Shown piece after piece: positions 17,502 through 24,712 of a DNA stretch of 64,000 bases. Within the stretch, counting starts at the first letter, position 1. Each line of letters starts with the position of its first letter. This DNA comes from Chitinophagales bacterium (lineage in GTDB: Bacteria; Bacteroidota; Bacteroidia; Chitinophagales; Chitinophagaceae). Under the pieces are notes generated by a model. That model searched no databases. It saw only the letters and a list, made by a program, of their open reading frames with translations, and was not told the DNA's origin. Made by a program: the position numbers and the translations under genes. The stretch lies in contig JAFLBL010000017.1 in assembly GCA_017303855.1 (NCBI GenBank), positions 1 through 64,000 on the forward strand, in the 5' to 3' direction.

Positions 17502-17521
17502 TCATTTAATCATCCGGCTGT

Positions 17522-17887
17522 ATGCATGAATTATCCATTGCCCATTCCATACTCTCTATCGCGGAACGTTCCTTTCCCGCGGAGGCGACCGGCTTTATTC
17601 ATGCGGTGAATATACAGGTGGGTGAACTCAGCAGTATTGATACTGAAGCCCTGCTTTTCGCATTTTCCGCTATCCGTTCGGGAACCGTACTGGAAAGGGC
17701 CGTATTACAGATTGAAACCATTCCCGGCGAAGCGCGCTGCTCCGATTGCGGTACCGTGTACCATCTGGACAGCTTTGGGAAAGCCTGTCCGCATTGCCAG
17801 GGCTATCTCGTCAATATCCTGCAAGGGAAAGAGCTTAAGGTATTGAGCCTGAGTGTGGAAGAGGAAGAACCGGCGACACATGCCTGA
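17522..17887 (+). CDS. hypA: hydrogenase nickel incorporation protein HypA
   Basis: A 121-residue nickel metallochaperone. The protein begins MHELSIAHSIL; the Met-His-Glu terminus is the nickel site of HypA/HybF. The zinc-binding part has CSDCG (about residue 75) and CPHCQG (about 90), spaced as in the family. It delivers nickel, with HypB, to hydrogenase large subunits and so can serve both HoxH and EchE. Other hyp genes (B, C, D, E, F) are not in the window and must lie elsewhere if the enzymes are active. Confidence 0.95.
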   Translation: MHELSIAHSILSIAERSFPAEATGFIHAVNIQVGELSSIDTEALLFAFSAIRSGTVLERAVLQIETIPGEARCSDCGTVYHLDSFGKACPHCQGYLVNILQGKELKVLSLSVEEEEPATHA

Positions 17888-18006
17888 TTACAATCATACC
17901 TGTTTATGACCTTTCGTTGCGTTTTACAGGGTAGTTTTTTGGAGATTTGATTAGGTAATATTATACTAACAAATGTTCATTCGACGAACTGCTTAAATCC
18001 CTGACA

Positions 18007-18336
18007 ATGGAACAAAACAACAACAGCAACCCGGCGGGGAAGGAAAGAAAGGTCAAGGGGAAGGTGGAGATAGATATACAACGCTGCAAGGGTTGCGAAC
18101 TCTGCACCACGGCCTGCAAGGAGCACGCGCTCACTTTATCAGACACCATCAACATCAAAGGGTACCGGTACATACTCGCCAATAATGACGTATGCACCGG
18201 TTGTGTGAATTGCGCGCTGGTTTGTCCCGACGCGGTGATTACGGTATACCGTACCCATCCCAAAAAGAAACCGGTGGATATAACGCCAACGGATATACGC
18301 GAACAACTTCAATCAATCATCGTTCCCGCAAAATAA
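18007..18336 (+). CDS. 4Fe-4S ferredoxin subunit of 2-oxoacid:ferredoxin oxidoreductase (delta/VorD-KorD type)
   Basis: A 109-residue polyferredoxin with two complete motifs, CKGCELCTTACKEHA (residues about 28-42) and CTGCVNCALVCPDA (about 63-76), after a charged N-terminus (repeated Lys/Glu). It starts an operon of four genes with 6-12 base gaps or overlaps. In four-subunit 2-oxoacid oxidoreductases this subunit carries electrons from the thiamine site to free ferredoxin. The preceding 119 bases hold no gene; no clear promoter was found. Confidence 0.88.
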   Translation: MEQNNNSNPAGKERKVKGKVEIDIQRCKGCELCTTACKEHALTLSDTINIKGYRYILANNDVCTGCVNCALVCPDAVITVYRTHPKKKPVDITPTDIREQLQSIIVPAK

Positions 18337-18342
18337 ACTGTT

Positions 18343-19413
18343 ATGACTGAATTCAAACTGATGAAAGGGAATGAAGCCATGGCCGAAGCCGCGATTCTGG
18401 CCGGTTGTGATGCTTATTTTGGATACCCGATCACGCCACAATCGGAGGTATTGGAATACCTGGCCCGTGAAATGCCAAAGCACAACCGGATTGTGATGCA
18501 GGCGGAAAGTGAAGTGGCTTCCATCAATATGGTCTATGGTGCCGCCGGCGCGGGATTCAGAACCATGACCAGTTCCTCTTCTCCCGGTATCAGCCTGATG
18601 CAGGAAGGAATTTCCTATATCGCCGGAGCGGAACTGCCCTGCCTGATCGTGAATGTAAACCGGGCAGGTCCGGGACTCGGAACCATTCAGCCAGGCCAGG
18701 GAGATTATTTTCAGTCCACCAAGGGAGGAGGACATGGCGATTACCGTATGATTGTACTCGCACCGGCATCTGTTCAGGAGATGGCTGACTTTGTATATCT
18801 CGGATTCGATCTGGCTGAAAAATACCGGAATCCCGTATTGATGTTATCCGATGGCGCGATTGGTCAGATGATGGAGAAAGTAAAATTCAAACCCTATACA
18901 CGCCCTGAAGTGGATAAATCAGGTTGGGCTACCACTGGTAAACCCAAAACAAGGAAAAGAAACTATATCACGTCCCTGCATATCCTGCCGGAAAAAATGG
19001 AAGAGCATAACCGGCATCTCGAGGAAAAATTTAAAATGATCCGGGAGAATGAAGTGCGTTTTGAAGAATACAATACCGAGGGTGCGGAGTATTTGTTTGT
19101 GGCGTATGGACTGAGTGCCCGGATCTGTCAGAAAGCGATGGATATGGCGAGACAAAAGGGGATTAAGGTTGGTTTGCTTCGCCCGGTTACGCTGTATCCC
19201 TATCCCTATCAGCGGCTCAATGAACTGGCTGCACAGGTAAAACTGATGCTGAGTGTGGAACTCAACAGTGGCCAGATGGTGGAGGATGTACGGCTGGCGG
19301 TGAACGGGAAAGTGCCGGTGGAATTTTATGGCCGCATGGGAGGCATGATGCCAACACCCGAGGAAATTGTACATCATTTAGAAACTTTAATACAGTATCA
19401 TCATGTCAATTGA
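18343..19413 (+). CDS. vorB: 2-oxoacid:ferredoxin oxidoreductase subunit alpha (VorB/KorA type)
   Basis: A 356-residue pyrimidine-binding-domain subunit of a pyruvate:ferredoxin oxidoreductase-family enzyme. The start MKGNEAMAEAAILAGCDAYF and the segments GYPITPQSEVLEYLAREMP and SSSSPGISLMQEGISYIAGA are the typical alpha-subunit signatures; the closest pattern I recognise is the VorB (2-ketoisovalerate) branch. The enzyme oxidatively decarboxylates a 2-oxoacid to an acyl-CoA and reduces ferredoxin in the cytoplasm. Substrate (2-oxoglutarate or branched-chain 2-oxoacids) cannot be read from the sequence with certainty. It overlaps the beta subunit by 11 bases. Confidence 0.88.
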   Translation: MTEFKLMKGNEAMAEAAILAGCDAYFGYPITPQSEVLEYLAREMPKHNRIVMQAESEVASINMVYGAAGAGFRTMTSSSSPGISLMQEGISYIAGAELPCLIVNVNRAGPGLGTIQPGQGDYFQSTKGGGHGDYRMIVLAPASVQEMADFVYLGFDLAEKYRNPVLMLSDGAIGQMMEKVKFKPYTRPEVDKSGWATTGKPKTRKRNYITSLHILPEKMEEHNRHLEEKFKMIRENEVRFEEYNTEGAEYLFVAYGLSARICQKAMDMARQKGIKVGLLRPVTLYPYPYQRLNELAAQVKLMLSVELNSGQMVEDVRLAVNGKVPVEFYGRMGGMMPTPEEIVHHLETLIQYHHVN

Positions 19414-20239
19414 TCAGCATGTATTGCCCGGTCCGGAGCCGGTACTGAACCTGCCTGCCTGTCACAAGGAGGAAGATGAATATGAAATGGTGTATCACAA
19501 GCCGGCCACCATGGTGGATACGGCCATGCACTATTGTCCGGGTTGTGCGCATAGCCTGGTACATAAACTGATTATGGAAGTGGTGGAGGAAATGGATATC
19601 CAGGAAAAAACAGTGGGTGTGGCACCGGTGGGTTGTTCGGTTTTTGCCTATGATTATATGGATATTGATATGCAGGAAGCGGCCCATGGTCGTGCCTGTG
19701 CCGTGGCTACGGGTATCAAACGGCTGATGCCGGATAAATATGTGTTTACTTACCAGGGCGATGGGGATCTGGCCGCGATTGGCATTGCCGAAACGCTGCA
19801 TGCAGTAAACCGTGGGGAAAATATCCTGATCGTTTTTATGAATAATGCGGTGTATGGCATGACCAGCGGACAAATGGCGCCAACCACATTGCCCGGCATG
19901 CATACCACCACCAGTCCTGATGGACGGGATGTGGGGTATTACGGGGCGCCGATCAAAGTTTCTGAATTATTGGCCGTGTTGCCCGGTTCATTTTATGTTA
20001 CCCGTCAATCAGTCAATAATCCGAATGCGGTTCGCCGTACAAAGAAAGCCTTGCAGAACGCACTTAAGTATCAGCAACTGCATAAAGGCACTTGCCTGGT
20101 AGAGATTATCGGCAACTGTCCGTCCAACTGGAAAATGACCCCGGTGGAAGCGGCAAAATTTATTGATGAGGAAATGGTTAAAACTTTTCCATTGGGAGAT
20201 ATTAAAGTTCCCAATGCGGAGGATCTGAAAATCTTTTAA
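19403..20239 (+). CDS. 2-oxoacid:ferredoxin oxidoreductase subunit beta (thiamine diphosphate-binding)
   Basis: A 278-residue subunit with the thiamine diphosphate and Mg2+ site: CPGCAHSLVHKL near residue 48, GRACAVATGIKR near 95, and TYQGDGDLAAIG near 116, where GDGD starts the Mg2+/ThDP motif that ends with NNAVYGMTSGQ about 30 residues later. The motif set is that of KorB/VorA proteins. It forms the active site with the alpha subunit. There is no extra ferredoxin domain, in keeping with the separate ferredoxin gene at the operon start. Stop is 11 bases before the gamma subunit. Confidence 0.92.
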   Translation: MSIDQHVLPGPEPVLNLPACHKEEDEYEMVYHKPATMVDTAMHYCPGCAHSLVHKLIMEVVEEMDIQEKTVGVAPVGCSVFAYDYMDIDMQEAAHGRACAVATGIKRLMPDKYVFTYQGDGDLAAIGIAETLHAVNRGENILIVFMNNAVYGMTSGQMAPTTLPGMHTTTSPDGRDVGYYGAPIKVSELLAVLPGSFYVTRQSVNNPNAVRRTKKALQNALKYQQLHKGTCLVEIIGNCPSNWKMTPVEAAKFIDEEMVKTFPLGDIKVPNAEDLKIF

Positions 20240-20250
20240 AGCTACCGTGT

Positions 20251-20832
20251 ATGAACAGTCTGAATGATTGCCGTCAGCTGGAAGAACTGATTGTGGCCGG
20301 TTTTGGCGGACAGGGTGTATTATCATTGGGAATGACGCTCGCGTATGCGGGCATGGTGGAGAACAAGGAAATCTCCTGGATGCCGTCGTATGGGCCGGAA
20401 ATGCGGGGCGGCACGGCCAATTGTATTGTGATATTGTCGGAGAATAAAATCAGTTCCCCCATCCTTTCACAGTTTGATTCGGCCATTGTGCTCAATCAGC
20501 CTTCGATGGATAAGTTTGCGCCGCGGATCAAAGAAGGCGGCTTGCTGCTCTATGAATCCGGAAATATTTTTAAACCCAGTACGCGTACGGATATTAATAT
20601 CATCGGCATACCCGCTACCACGGAAGCCCTGCTGATGAAGAATGCAAAGACCATGAACATGATTATGCTGGGGGCTTATCTGCAATTAAAACCGGTGGTG
20701 CAGAATGATTCCATCCTTGAAGCGCTCGCAAAAGTATTGCCGGAAAAATATCATCATTTGCTGCCGGTAAACCGCCAGGCGCTTGAACTCGGGGAGGCGC
20801 TGGCCCGTGACTGGAAACCTGAATTGGTATAA
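20251..20832 (+). CDS. 2-oxoacid:ferredoxin oxidoreductase subunit gamma
   Basis: A 193-residue gamma subunit (POR_gamma domain). It opens with ELIVAGFGGQGVLSLGMTLA, the glycine-rich start of the family, and then SWMPSYGPEMRGGTANCIVI, which is also diagnostic. It completes the four-subunit enzyme encoded by 18007-20832. The gene is followed by a strong intrinsic terminator, so the operon ends here. Reduced ferredoxin made by this enzyme is the expected substrate of the Ech hydrogenase encoded just upstream (inference from context). Confidence 0.93.
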   Translation: MNSLNDCRQLEELIVAGFGGQGVLSLGMTLAYAGMVENKEISWMPSYGPEMRGGTANCIVILSENKISSPILSQFDSAIVLNQPSMDKFAPRIKEGGLLLYESGNIFKPSTRTDINIIGIPATTEALLMKNAKTMNMIMLGAYLQLKPVVQNDSILEALAKVLPEKYHHLLPVNRQALELGEALARDWKPELV

Positions 20833-20859
20833 CCGCATTTCTGATTAGTAAGATTGAAG

Positions 20860-20881
20860 CCGGGGCAACCCGGTTTTTTTT
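20860..20881 (+). terminator. intrinsic terminator of the 2-oxoacid oxidoreductase operon
   Basis: CCGGG (20860-20864), loop GCAA, CCCGG (20869-20873), then eight T. Position 28 bases after the gamma-subunit stop fits a rho-independent terminator. Confidence 0.85.
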
Positions 20882-20908
20882 GTATCTTACTTTAACCAAA
20901 ATTATTCT

Positions 20909-21454
20909 ATGAGAAAATTCGGTGTGTGTTGCACCAACATATTCCTCTGTTGTCTGCTTGCCGGTATCTATGGTATCCTGCATGATCAGATCAGTTATAC
21001 TATCTCGCCGGAATATTATACCCACTATAAATTTTCCCAGTTCAATGTAAATCCGGCTGAGTATGGCGGTGAACGGATGACGGTGGCTGCCATAGGCTTC
21101 CTGGCCGCCTGGTGGACCGGTATTTTTATTGGTGCCGGCCTGGGCATAACCGCTTTTATTTTTGATAATTACCGCGAAATGAAGAAATACCTGCCCCGCG
21201 CTGTCGGGGTGGTTTTTATAAGCACACTGCTCATGTCATTTTCCGGGTATTGCCTGGGAAAATACTGGCTGGCCAGGAAAGGAGTGGACTGGTGGTTGCC
21301 GAAGGACCTGGCACATACTGACCGGTTTATTATTGCCGGTGCTATGCACAACTACAGTTATGTAGGCGGATTTCTAGGGATGCTGCTCGGCATCAGCTAC
21401 CTGTTTACACAAAAAGCAAAGACTAATCTAAACAGGGTTAAATTTGCTACATGA
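20909..21454 (+). CDS. conserved hypothetical membrane protein
   Basis: A 181-residue protein that I do not recognise by function. It has an N-terminal hydrophobic stretch rich in Cys (CCTNIFLCCLLAGIYG), which could be a signal anchor, and three more membrane helices at about 55-80, 92-115 and 145-165. The loop between helix 1 and 2 (about 30 residues, ISYTISPEYYTHYKFSQF) would be outside the cytoplasm. Its stop overlaps the pdxH start by four bases, so it is translated with pdxH; a functional link is not obvious. Confidence 0.75.
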   Translation: MRKFGVCCTNIFLCCLLAGIYGILHDQISYTISPEYYTHYKFSQFNVNPAEYGGERMTVAAIGFLAAWWTGIFIGAGLGITAFIFDNYREMKKYLPRAVGVVFISTLLMSFSGYCLGKYWLARKGVDWWLPKDLAHTDRFIIAGAMHNYSYVGGFLGMLLGISYLFTQKAKTNLNRVKFAT

Positions 21455-22095
21455 AACCCGAAGAAATAGCCAGGATACGGAAAGACTATACGTTGCATGC
21501 GCTGAATGAGGACGATGTGGATCCTTCGCCCATTACGCAATTTGAAAAATGGTGGGATGATGCGGAGAAATCACAGATACTGGAGTTTAATGCCATGACC
21601 GTAGCCAGCACCGGTCATGACGGCATGCCTGAAGCCCGTACCGTTTTGCTAAAAGCTTTTGATGAGCGGGGTTTTGTTTTTTTTACCAATTACAACAGTG
21701 CTAAAAGTCAGCAGCTGGACTTTAATGCGAATTGTTGTCTCCTTTTTTTCTGGCGGGAGCTGGAACGCCAGGTCCGTATCAATGGCCGCGCGGAAAAAAT
21801 TTCAATGAAGGAAAGTATTGATTATTTCGACAGCCGGCCCGATGGCAGCAAGATCGGTGCCTGGGCTTCCCCTCAAAGCATGGTAGTGGCCGGTAAAGCA
21901 TGGCTGAAAGAAACTTTTGAGTATTATGCAGAACGTTTCAAACACGGACAGATTCCCAAGCCTCCGCATTGGGGTGGGTACCGTATCATTCCTGAAAAAA
22001 TAGAATTCTGGCAAGGCCGCCCAAGCCGGATGCACGACCGTATTTTATATACAAAGACGGGAGAGGAGTGGAAGAGGGAAAGGCTGGCACCTTAG
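21451..22095 (+). CDS. pdxH: pyridoxamine 5'-phosphate oxidase
   Basis: A 214-residue FMN-dependent oxidase that makes pyridoxal 5'-phosphate from pyridoxamine or pyridoxine 5'-phosphate in the cytoplasm. Family features: RTVLLKAFDERGFVFFTNY (FMN-binding strand) near residue 63, SKSQQLDFN-like segment, and the C-terminal PxpxWGGYRI block followed by FWQGRPSRMHDRILY, the substrate-binding end. Length is normal. It is the second gene of a two-gene unit; the region after it is tandem-repeat DNA. Confidence 0.95.
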   Translation: MKPEEIARIRKDYTLHALNEDDVDPSPITQFEKWWDDAEKSQILEFNAMTVASTGHDGMPEARTVLLKAFDERGFVFFTNYNSAKSQQLDFNANCCLLFFWRELERQVRINGRAEKISMKESIDYFDSRPDGSKIGAWASPQSMVVAGKAWLKETFEYYAERFKHGQIPKPPHWGGYRIIPEKIEFWQGRPSRMHDRILYTKTGEEWKRERLAP

Positions 22096-22266
22096 GTTAG
22101 TCGGGAGTTAGTAGTCGGGAGTTAGTAGTCAACAGCCCCTTGGAGTTAGTCGGGAGATAGTAGTCGGGAGTTAGTAGTCAACAGCCCCTTGGGGTTAGTC
22201 GGGAGATAGTAGTCGGGAGATAGTAGTCGGGAGTTAGTAGTCGGGAGTCGTGAGTCAACAGCCCTT
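22096..22266. repeat. tandem repeat array, period about 49 bp with inner 15-bp words
   Basis: Three units begin with GTTAGTCGGGAG at about 22096, 22145 and 22195. Each contains one or more TAGTCGGGAGTTAG words and two end in AGTCAACAGCCCCTTGG; the last unit has additional inner copies and ends AGTCAACAGCCC. It follows pdxH directly. It does not have the equal repeat-spacer structure of a CRISPR and encodes nothing plausible. Confidence 0.8.
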
Positions 22267-22360
22267 TCTGTGGAGAGTTGTCTAAAAAATGAACTGTAAC
22301 TTCTATTTCGAGCGCAGCGAGAAATCTTGTATTTCCTTTTTCCTCCCCTGCAAGCGCCGT

Positions 22361-22431
22361 CATTCCGACGCAGGAGGAAACTTCTTTCCACGGTAACGGA
22401 CATCAGCCACAACGAAGGAGGAAACTTCTTA
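22361..22431. repeat. left copy of a 71-bp direct repeat flanking the IS110 element
   Basis: The sequence from CATTCCGACGCAGGAGG to GGAGGAAACTTCTTA recurs at 23675-23745 with only two base differences that I can see. Inside each copy the word AGGAGGAAACTTCTT occurs twice. The two copies bracket the transposon. Confidence 0.8.
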
Positions 22432-22499
22432 CCAGGGCAACGGGTCGTCATCCTATGTTTGCTTATCTCTTAGTTAGGTAGGAACTTAGTTTTTAAACA

Positions 22500-22686
22500 A
22501 TTCAAACAGAAGAAGGAGAAAGGAATCAGATTACGGCTTGTCATTGGTCAATTAAGACCGTTCGGAATGCTAATCCCTTTCCCCTCTTACTGTGTAATCC
22601 TGAACAGTTCAGTAGGCTTAGAGCCTGTATGTAGGATTGATAGGAAAAACAGTAATGTCTTCTGCCTGATTTAAAAAACTATAGGT
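22500..22686 (+). ncRNA. candidate bridge RNA of the IS110 element
   Basis: IS110 elements encode a bridge RNA in the non-coding DNA next to the recombinase gene, in one subgroup upstream of it. Here the upstream region folds well on paper: AATCCT (22596-22601) can close with AGGATT (22633-22638) around two small hairpins, CTGAA-CAG-TTCAG (22600-22612) and AGGCT-TAG-AGCCT (22614-22626). Another partly complementary pair lies at GGAGAAAGGAAT (about 22515) and ATCCCTTTCCCC (about 22572). The RNA ends and the guide loops are not determined; the assignment is inference from structure and position. Confidence 0.5.
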
Positions 22687-23649
22687 ATGACAAATTTAAA
22701 TGTTTTCTCAGGCTTTGATGTAAGCAAGGATTATTTTGATTTTTTCACTATTGATGATCAGGGAAAGTCTATTGGTCAGCGGGTTGTATATACTCGCGAA
22801 GGGCTTAAAAGCCTTGTCAGGTTTATTCCAGCACAAAGCCATTGTGTTATGGAGGCTACCGGACCGTATTATCTAAAATTAGCGACCTGGCTTTACCAAA
22901 ACGGCTATGCTGTCAGCGTAGTTAATCCGTTGGTGATTAGGCGATTTTGCCAGATGAAGCTGGTCAGAGCCAAAACCGATAAGGCTGATGCAAGAATGAT
23001 TGCTTTGTATGCTAAAACAGAAAAGCCGGCTTTATGGCAGCCCCCTGCCCTGTACATAGTAAAGCTACAGCAACTGGACGCCCTGGTAGAGCTGTTTACG
23101 AAGAACCGCACGGCTTTAATGAACCAGTTACATGCTTTTGAAGTCACAGGCATAGCAGATCCCTTTACCTGTTCACTTTTAAAGAAAACGATTGCAGATG
23201 TAACCAAAAAAATGGAAAAGATTGAAGCCGAAATTACAGCTGTCATTGGGGCTCATTACAAGGAAATGCTTGAGAATTTAAAATCCATACCCGGTATAGG
23301 TAAAAGATCAGCCGTTGCCTTAATCGTGGCATCAGATGGATTTAAACGCTTTGACAACTATAAAAAGTTCAGTTCATACCTTGGAATCTGCCCCCGGATC
23401 TACGAATCAGGCAGTTCAGTAAGGGGTCGATCCAGAATATGCAAACTGGGAATGAGCCGGATACGGGCAATTTTATATGTATGCGCATGGAGTGCCAAAA
23501 AAGGAAATTTAGCTTGCAAGCAATTATACGACCGGTTGGTTGAAAAGGGGAAATCAAAAAGGCTGGCTTTAATAGCAGTAGCAAATAAACTGGTTAAACA
23601 GGCTTTTGCGATCGCAAAAAGTGGTATTAAGTATCAGCCAGTCGGTTAA
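22687..23649 (+). CDS. IS110 family transposase (DEDD recombinase)
   Basis: A 320-residue protein with the two-domain layout of IS110 recombinases. The N-terminal RuvC-like domain has GFDVSKDYF (first Asp near residue 10), MEATGPYYLKLA (Glu near 58) and KTDKADARMIALYA (two Asp near 98-101), the DEDD tetrad. The C-terminal Transposase_20 domain has LKSIPGIGKRSAVALIVASD (residues about 198-217) and ESGSSVRGRSRICKLGMSRI with the catalytic Ser. The frame is intact, so the element may be active. The gene is clearly lower in GC than most neighbours. Confidence 0.96.
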   Translation: MTNLNVFSGFDVSKDYFDFFTIDDQGKSIGQRVVYTREGLKSLVRFIPAQSHCVMEATGPYYLKLATWLYQNGYAVSVVNPLVIRRFCQMKLVRAKTDKADARMIALYAKTEKPALWQPPALYIVKLQQLDALVELFTKNRTALMNQLHAFEVTGIADPFTCSLLKKTIADVTKKMEKIEAEITAVIGAHYKEMLENLKSIPGIGKRSAVALIVASDGFKRFDNYKKFSSYLGICPRIYESGSSVRGRSRICKLGMSRIRAILYVCAWSAKKGNLACKQLYDRLVEKGKSKRLALIAVANKLVKQAFAIAKSGIKYQPVG

Positions 23650-23674
23650 AAAATATTTGTTTTTAAACACAGTT

Positions 23675-23745
23675 CATTCCGACAGAGGAGGAAACTTCTT
23701 TCCACGGTAACGGACATCAGCCACAACGCAGGAGGAAACTTCTTA
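23675..23745. repeat. right copy of the 71-bp direct repeat flanking the IS110 element
   Basis: Matches 22361-22431 from CATTCCGACAGAGGAGG to GGAGGAAACTTCTTA. It begins 25 bases after the transposase stop. Beyond it, up to 23816, lies a run of CGTACCCCGTACTTCGTACT words, another short degenerate repeat. Confidence 0.8.
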
Positions 23746-23816
23746 TCGGTATAACGCCCCGTACCCCGTACTTCGTACTTCGTACCCCGTACCCCGTACT
23801 TCGTAGCTCGTACTTC

Positions 23817-24656
23817 TTAAAACAGCGTTAACTGATTTTCATTCTTCAACGCCTTCTTCCTGGTCTTCACTGTTTCTTTTGCTACTTCTTTATCTTCCAG
23901 GCGAAACACTTCGCCGGCTTCGTACCGGGAGGCGACGATTATATTCACGCCGGCAGCATGCGGGGCAAAGAGGTTGGCTACTTTTTCGGGCGTATTGTTA
24001 TTTTTGGACAGATGGGAGAGAATAAGTAACTCCAGTTCCGGGGAGCGGTACTGCTGAAAAAGTTCCAGCGCCTGCTTATTGGACAAATGCCCTTCATCCC
24101 CGTGTATGCGTTTTTTCAGGTGCCAGGGATATGAACCATTCATCAGCATGTCTTCACAGTAATTGGATTCCAGGAAAGCCGCATGACATTGCCCGAAATA
24201 GTTTATTACTTTTTTACAGGCATAGCCGATATCGGTGATAACCCCTGCATTCACTCCACAACCGGAAATCATAAAACTATGCGGATCGGCCGCATCATGT
24301 GATTTTTTAAAAGGCGTAATGCTGAGCCCCCCGATTTTTACCGGTACCGGTTGTTTAAATGTACAGATCAGGTCTTCTTCAAGAGGCATCCGGCTGTTGA
24401 GGAATGTGCCATTGGTGATATAAACGGGGATATGATACTTTTTGGAAAGCCCCGACATGCCCGTTATATGATCTGAATGCTCATGCGAGATAAATATGGC
24501 CTTTATTTTTTCAATATCCAGTTCACGTTGTTTCAGGCGACGCTCGGTTTCCCGGCAGCTTAATCCCGTATCCACCAGGACAGCTTCATCGTCGTTGCCG
24601 ATATAGTAGCAATTGGCATTACTGCCGGAATTAAGTGAACAGAGGTAAAGGGGCAT
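23817..24656 (-). CDS. MBL-fold metallo-hydrolase, WalJ/YycJ-like
   Basis: A 279-residue metallo-beta-lactamase-fold protein. It starts with SLNSGSNANCYYIGNDDEAV and DTGLSCRETERRL, the beginning of the WalJ (YycJ) family, and the metal motif FISHEHSDHITG is at about residues 56-67; a later His occurs in KSHDAADPHSF, Asp in DIGYAC, and His in LILSHLSKNN. Members of this family are reported or suspected to be DNA exonucleases linked to repair. There is a charged C-terminal tail with Lys/Thr repeats. It is a single gene; its downstream side is occupied by repeats. Confidence 0.88.
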   Translation of the reverse strand: MPLYLCSLNSGSNANCYYIGNDDEAVLVDTGLSCRETERRLKQRELDIEKIKAIFISHEHSDHITGMSGLSKKYHIPVYITNGTFLNSRMPLEEDLICTFKQPVPVKIGGLSITPFKKSHDAADPHSFMISGCGVNAGVITDIGYACKKVINYFGQCHAAFLESNYCEDMLMNGSYPWHLKKRIHGDEGHLSNKQALELFQQYRSPELELLILSHLSKNNNTPEKVANLFAPHAAGVNIIVASRYEAGEVFRLEDKEVAKETVKTRKKALKNENQLTLF

Positions 24657-24712
24657 GAAGCGCTAAAATAACGCTTTTTCCCCTTTACCAACTATTGACT
24701 AACGACTATCGA

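Larger units (their letters stand above)
22432..23674 (+). mobile_element. IS110-family insertion sequence
   Basis: One transposase gene (22687-23649) plus about 250 bases of upstream non-coding DNA, lying between two copies of a 71-bp repeat. An 11-base word, GTTTTTAAACA, occurs near both ends (22489-22499 and 23659-23669), with no obvious terminal inverted repeats, as expected for IS110. Exact ends cannot be fixed from one copy. IS110 elements often insert site-specifically in repeated palindromic sequences, which fits the flanking repeats. Confidence 0.75.

Noticed and set aside
22096..22266. Possible CRISPR array
   Set aside because: The units are tandem with variable inner words and no equal-length unique spacers; no cas gene is nearby.
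22489..23669. GTTTTTAAACA words as target-site duplication of the IS110 element
   Set aside because: 11 bases is long for IS110, the word lies at different distances from the flanking 71-bp repeats, and AT-rich words of this type can recur by chance; it is kept only as a note on the element ends.
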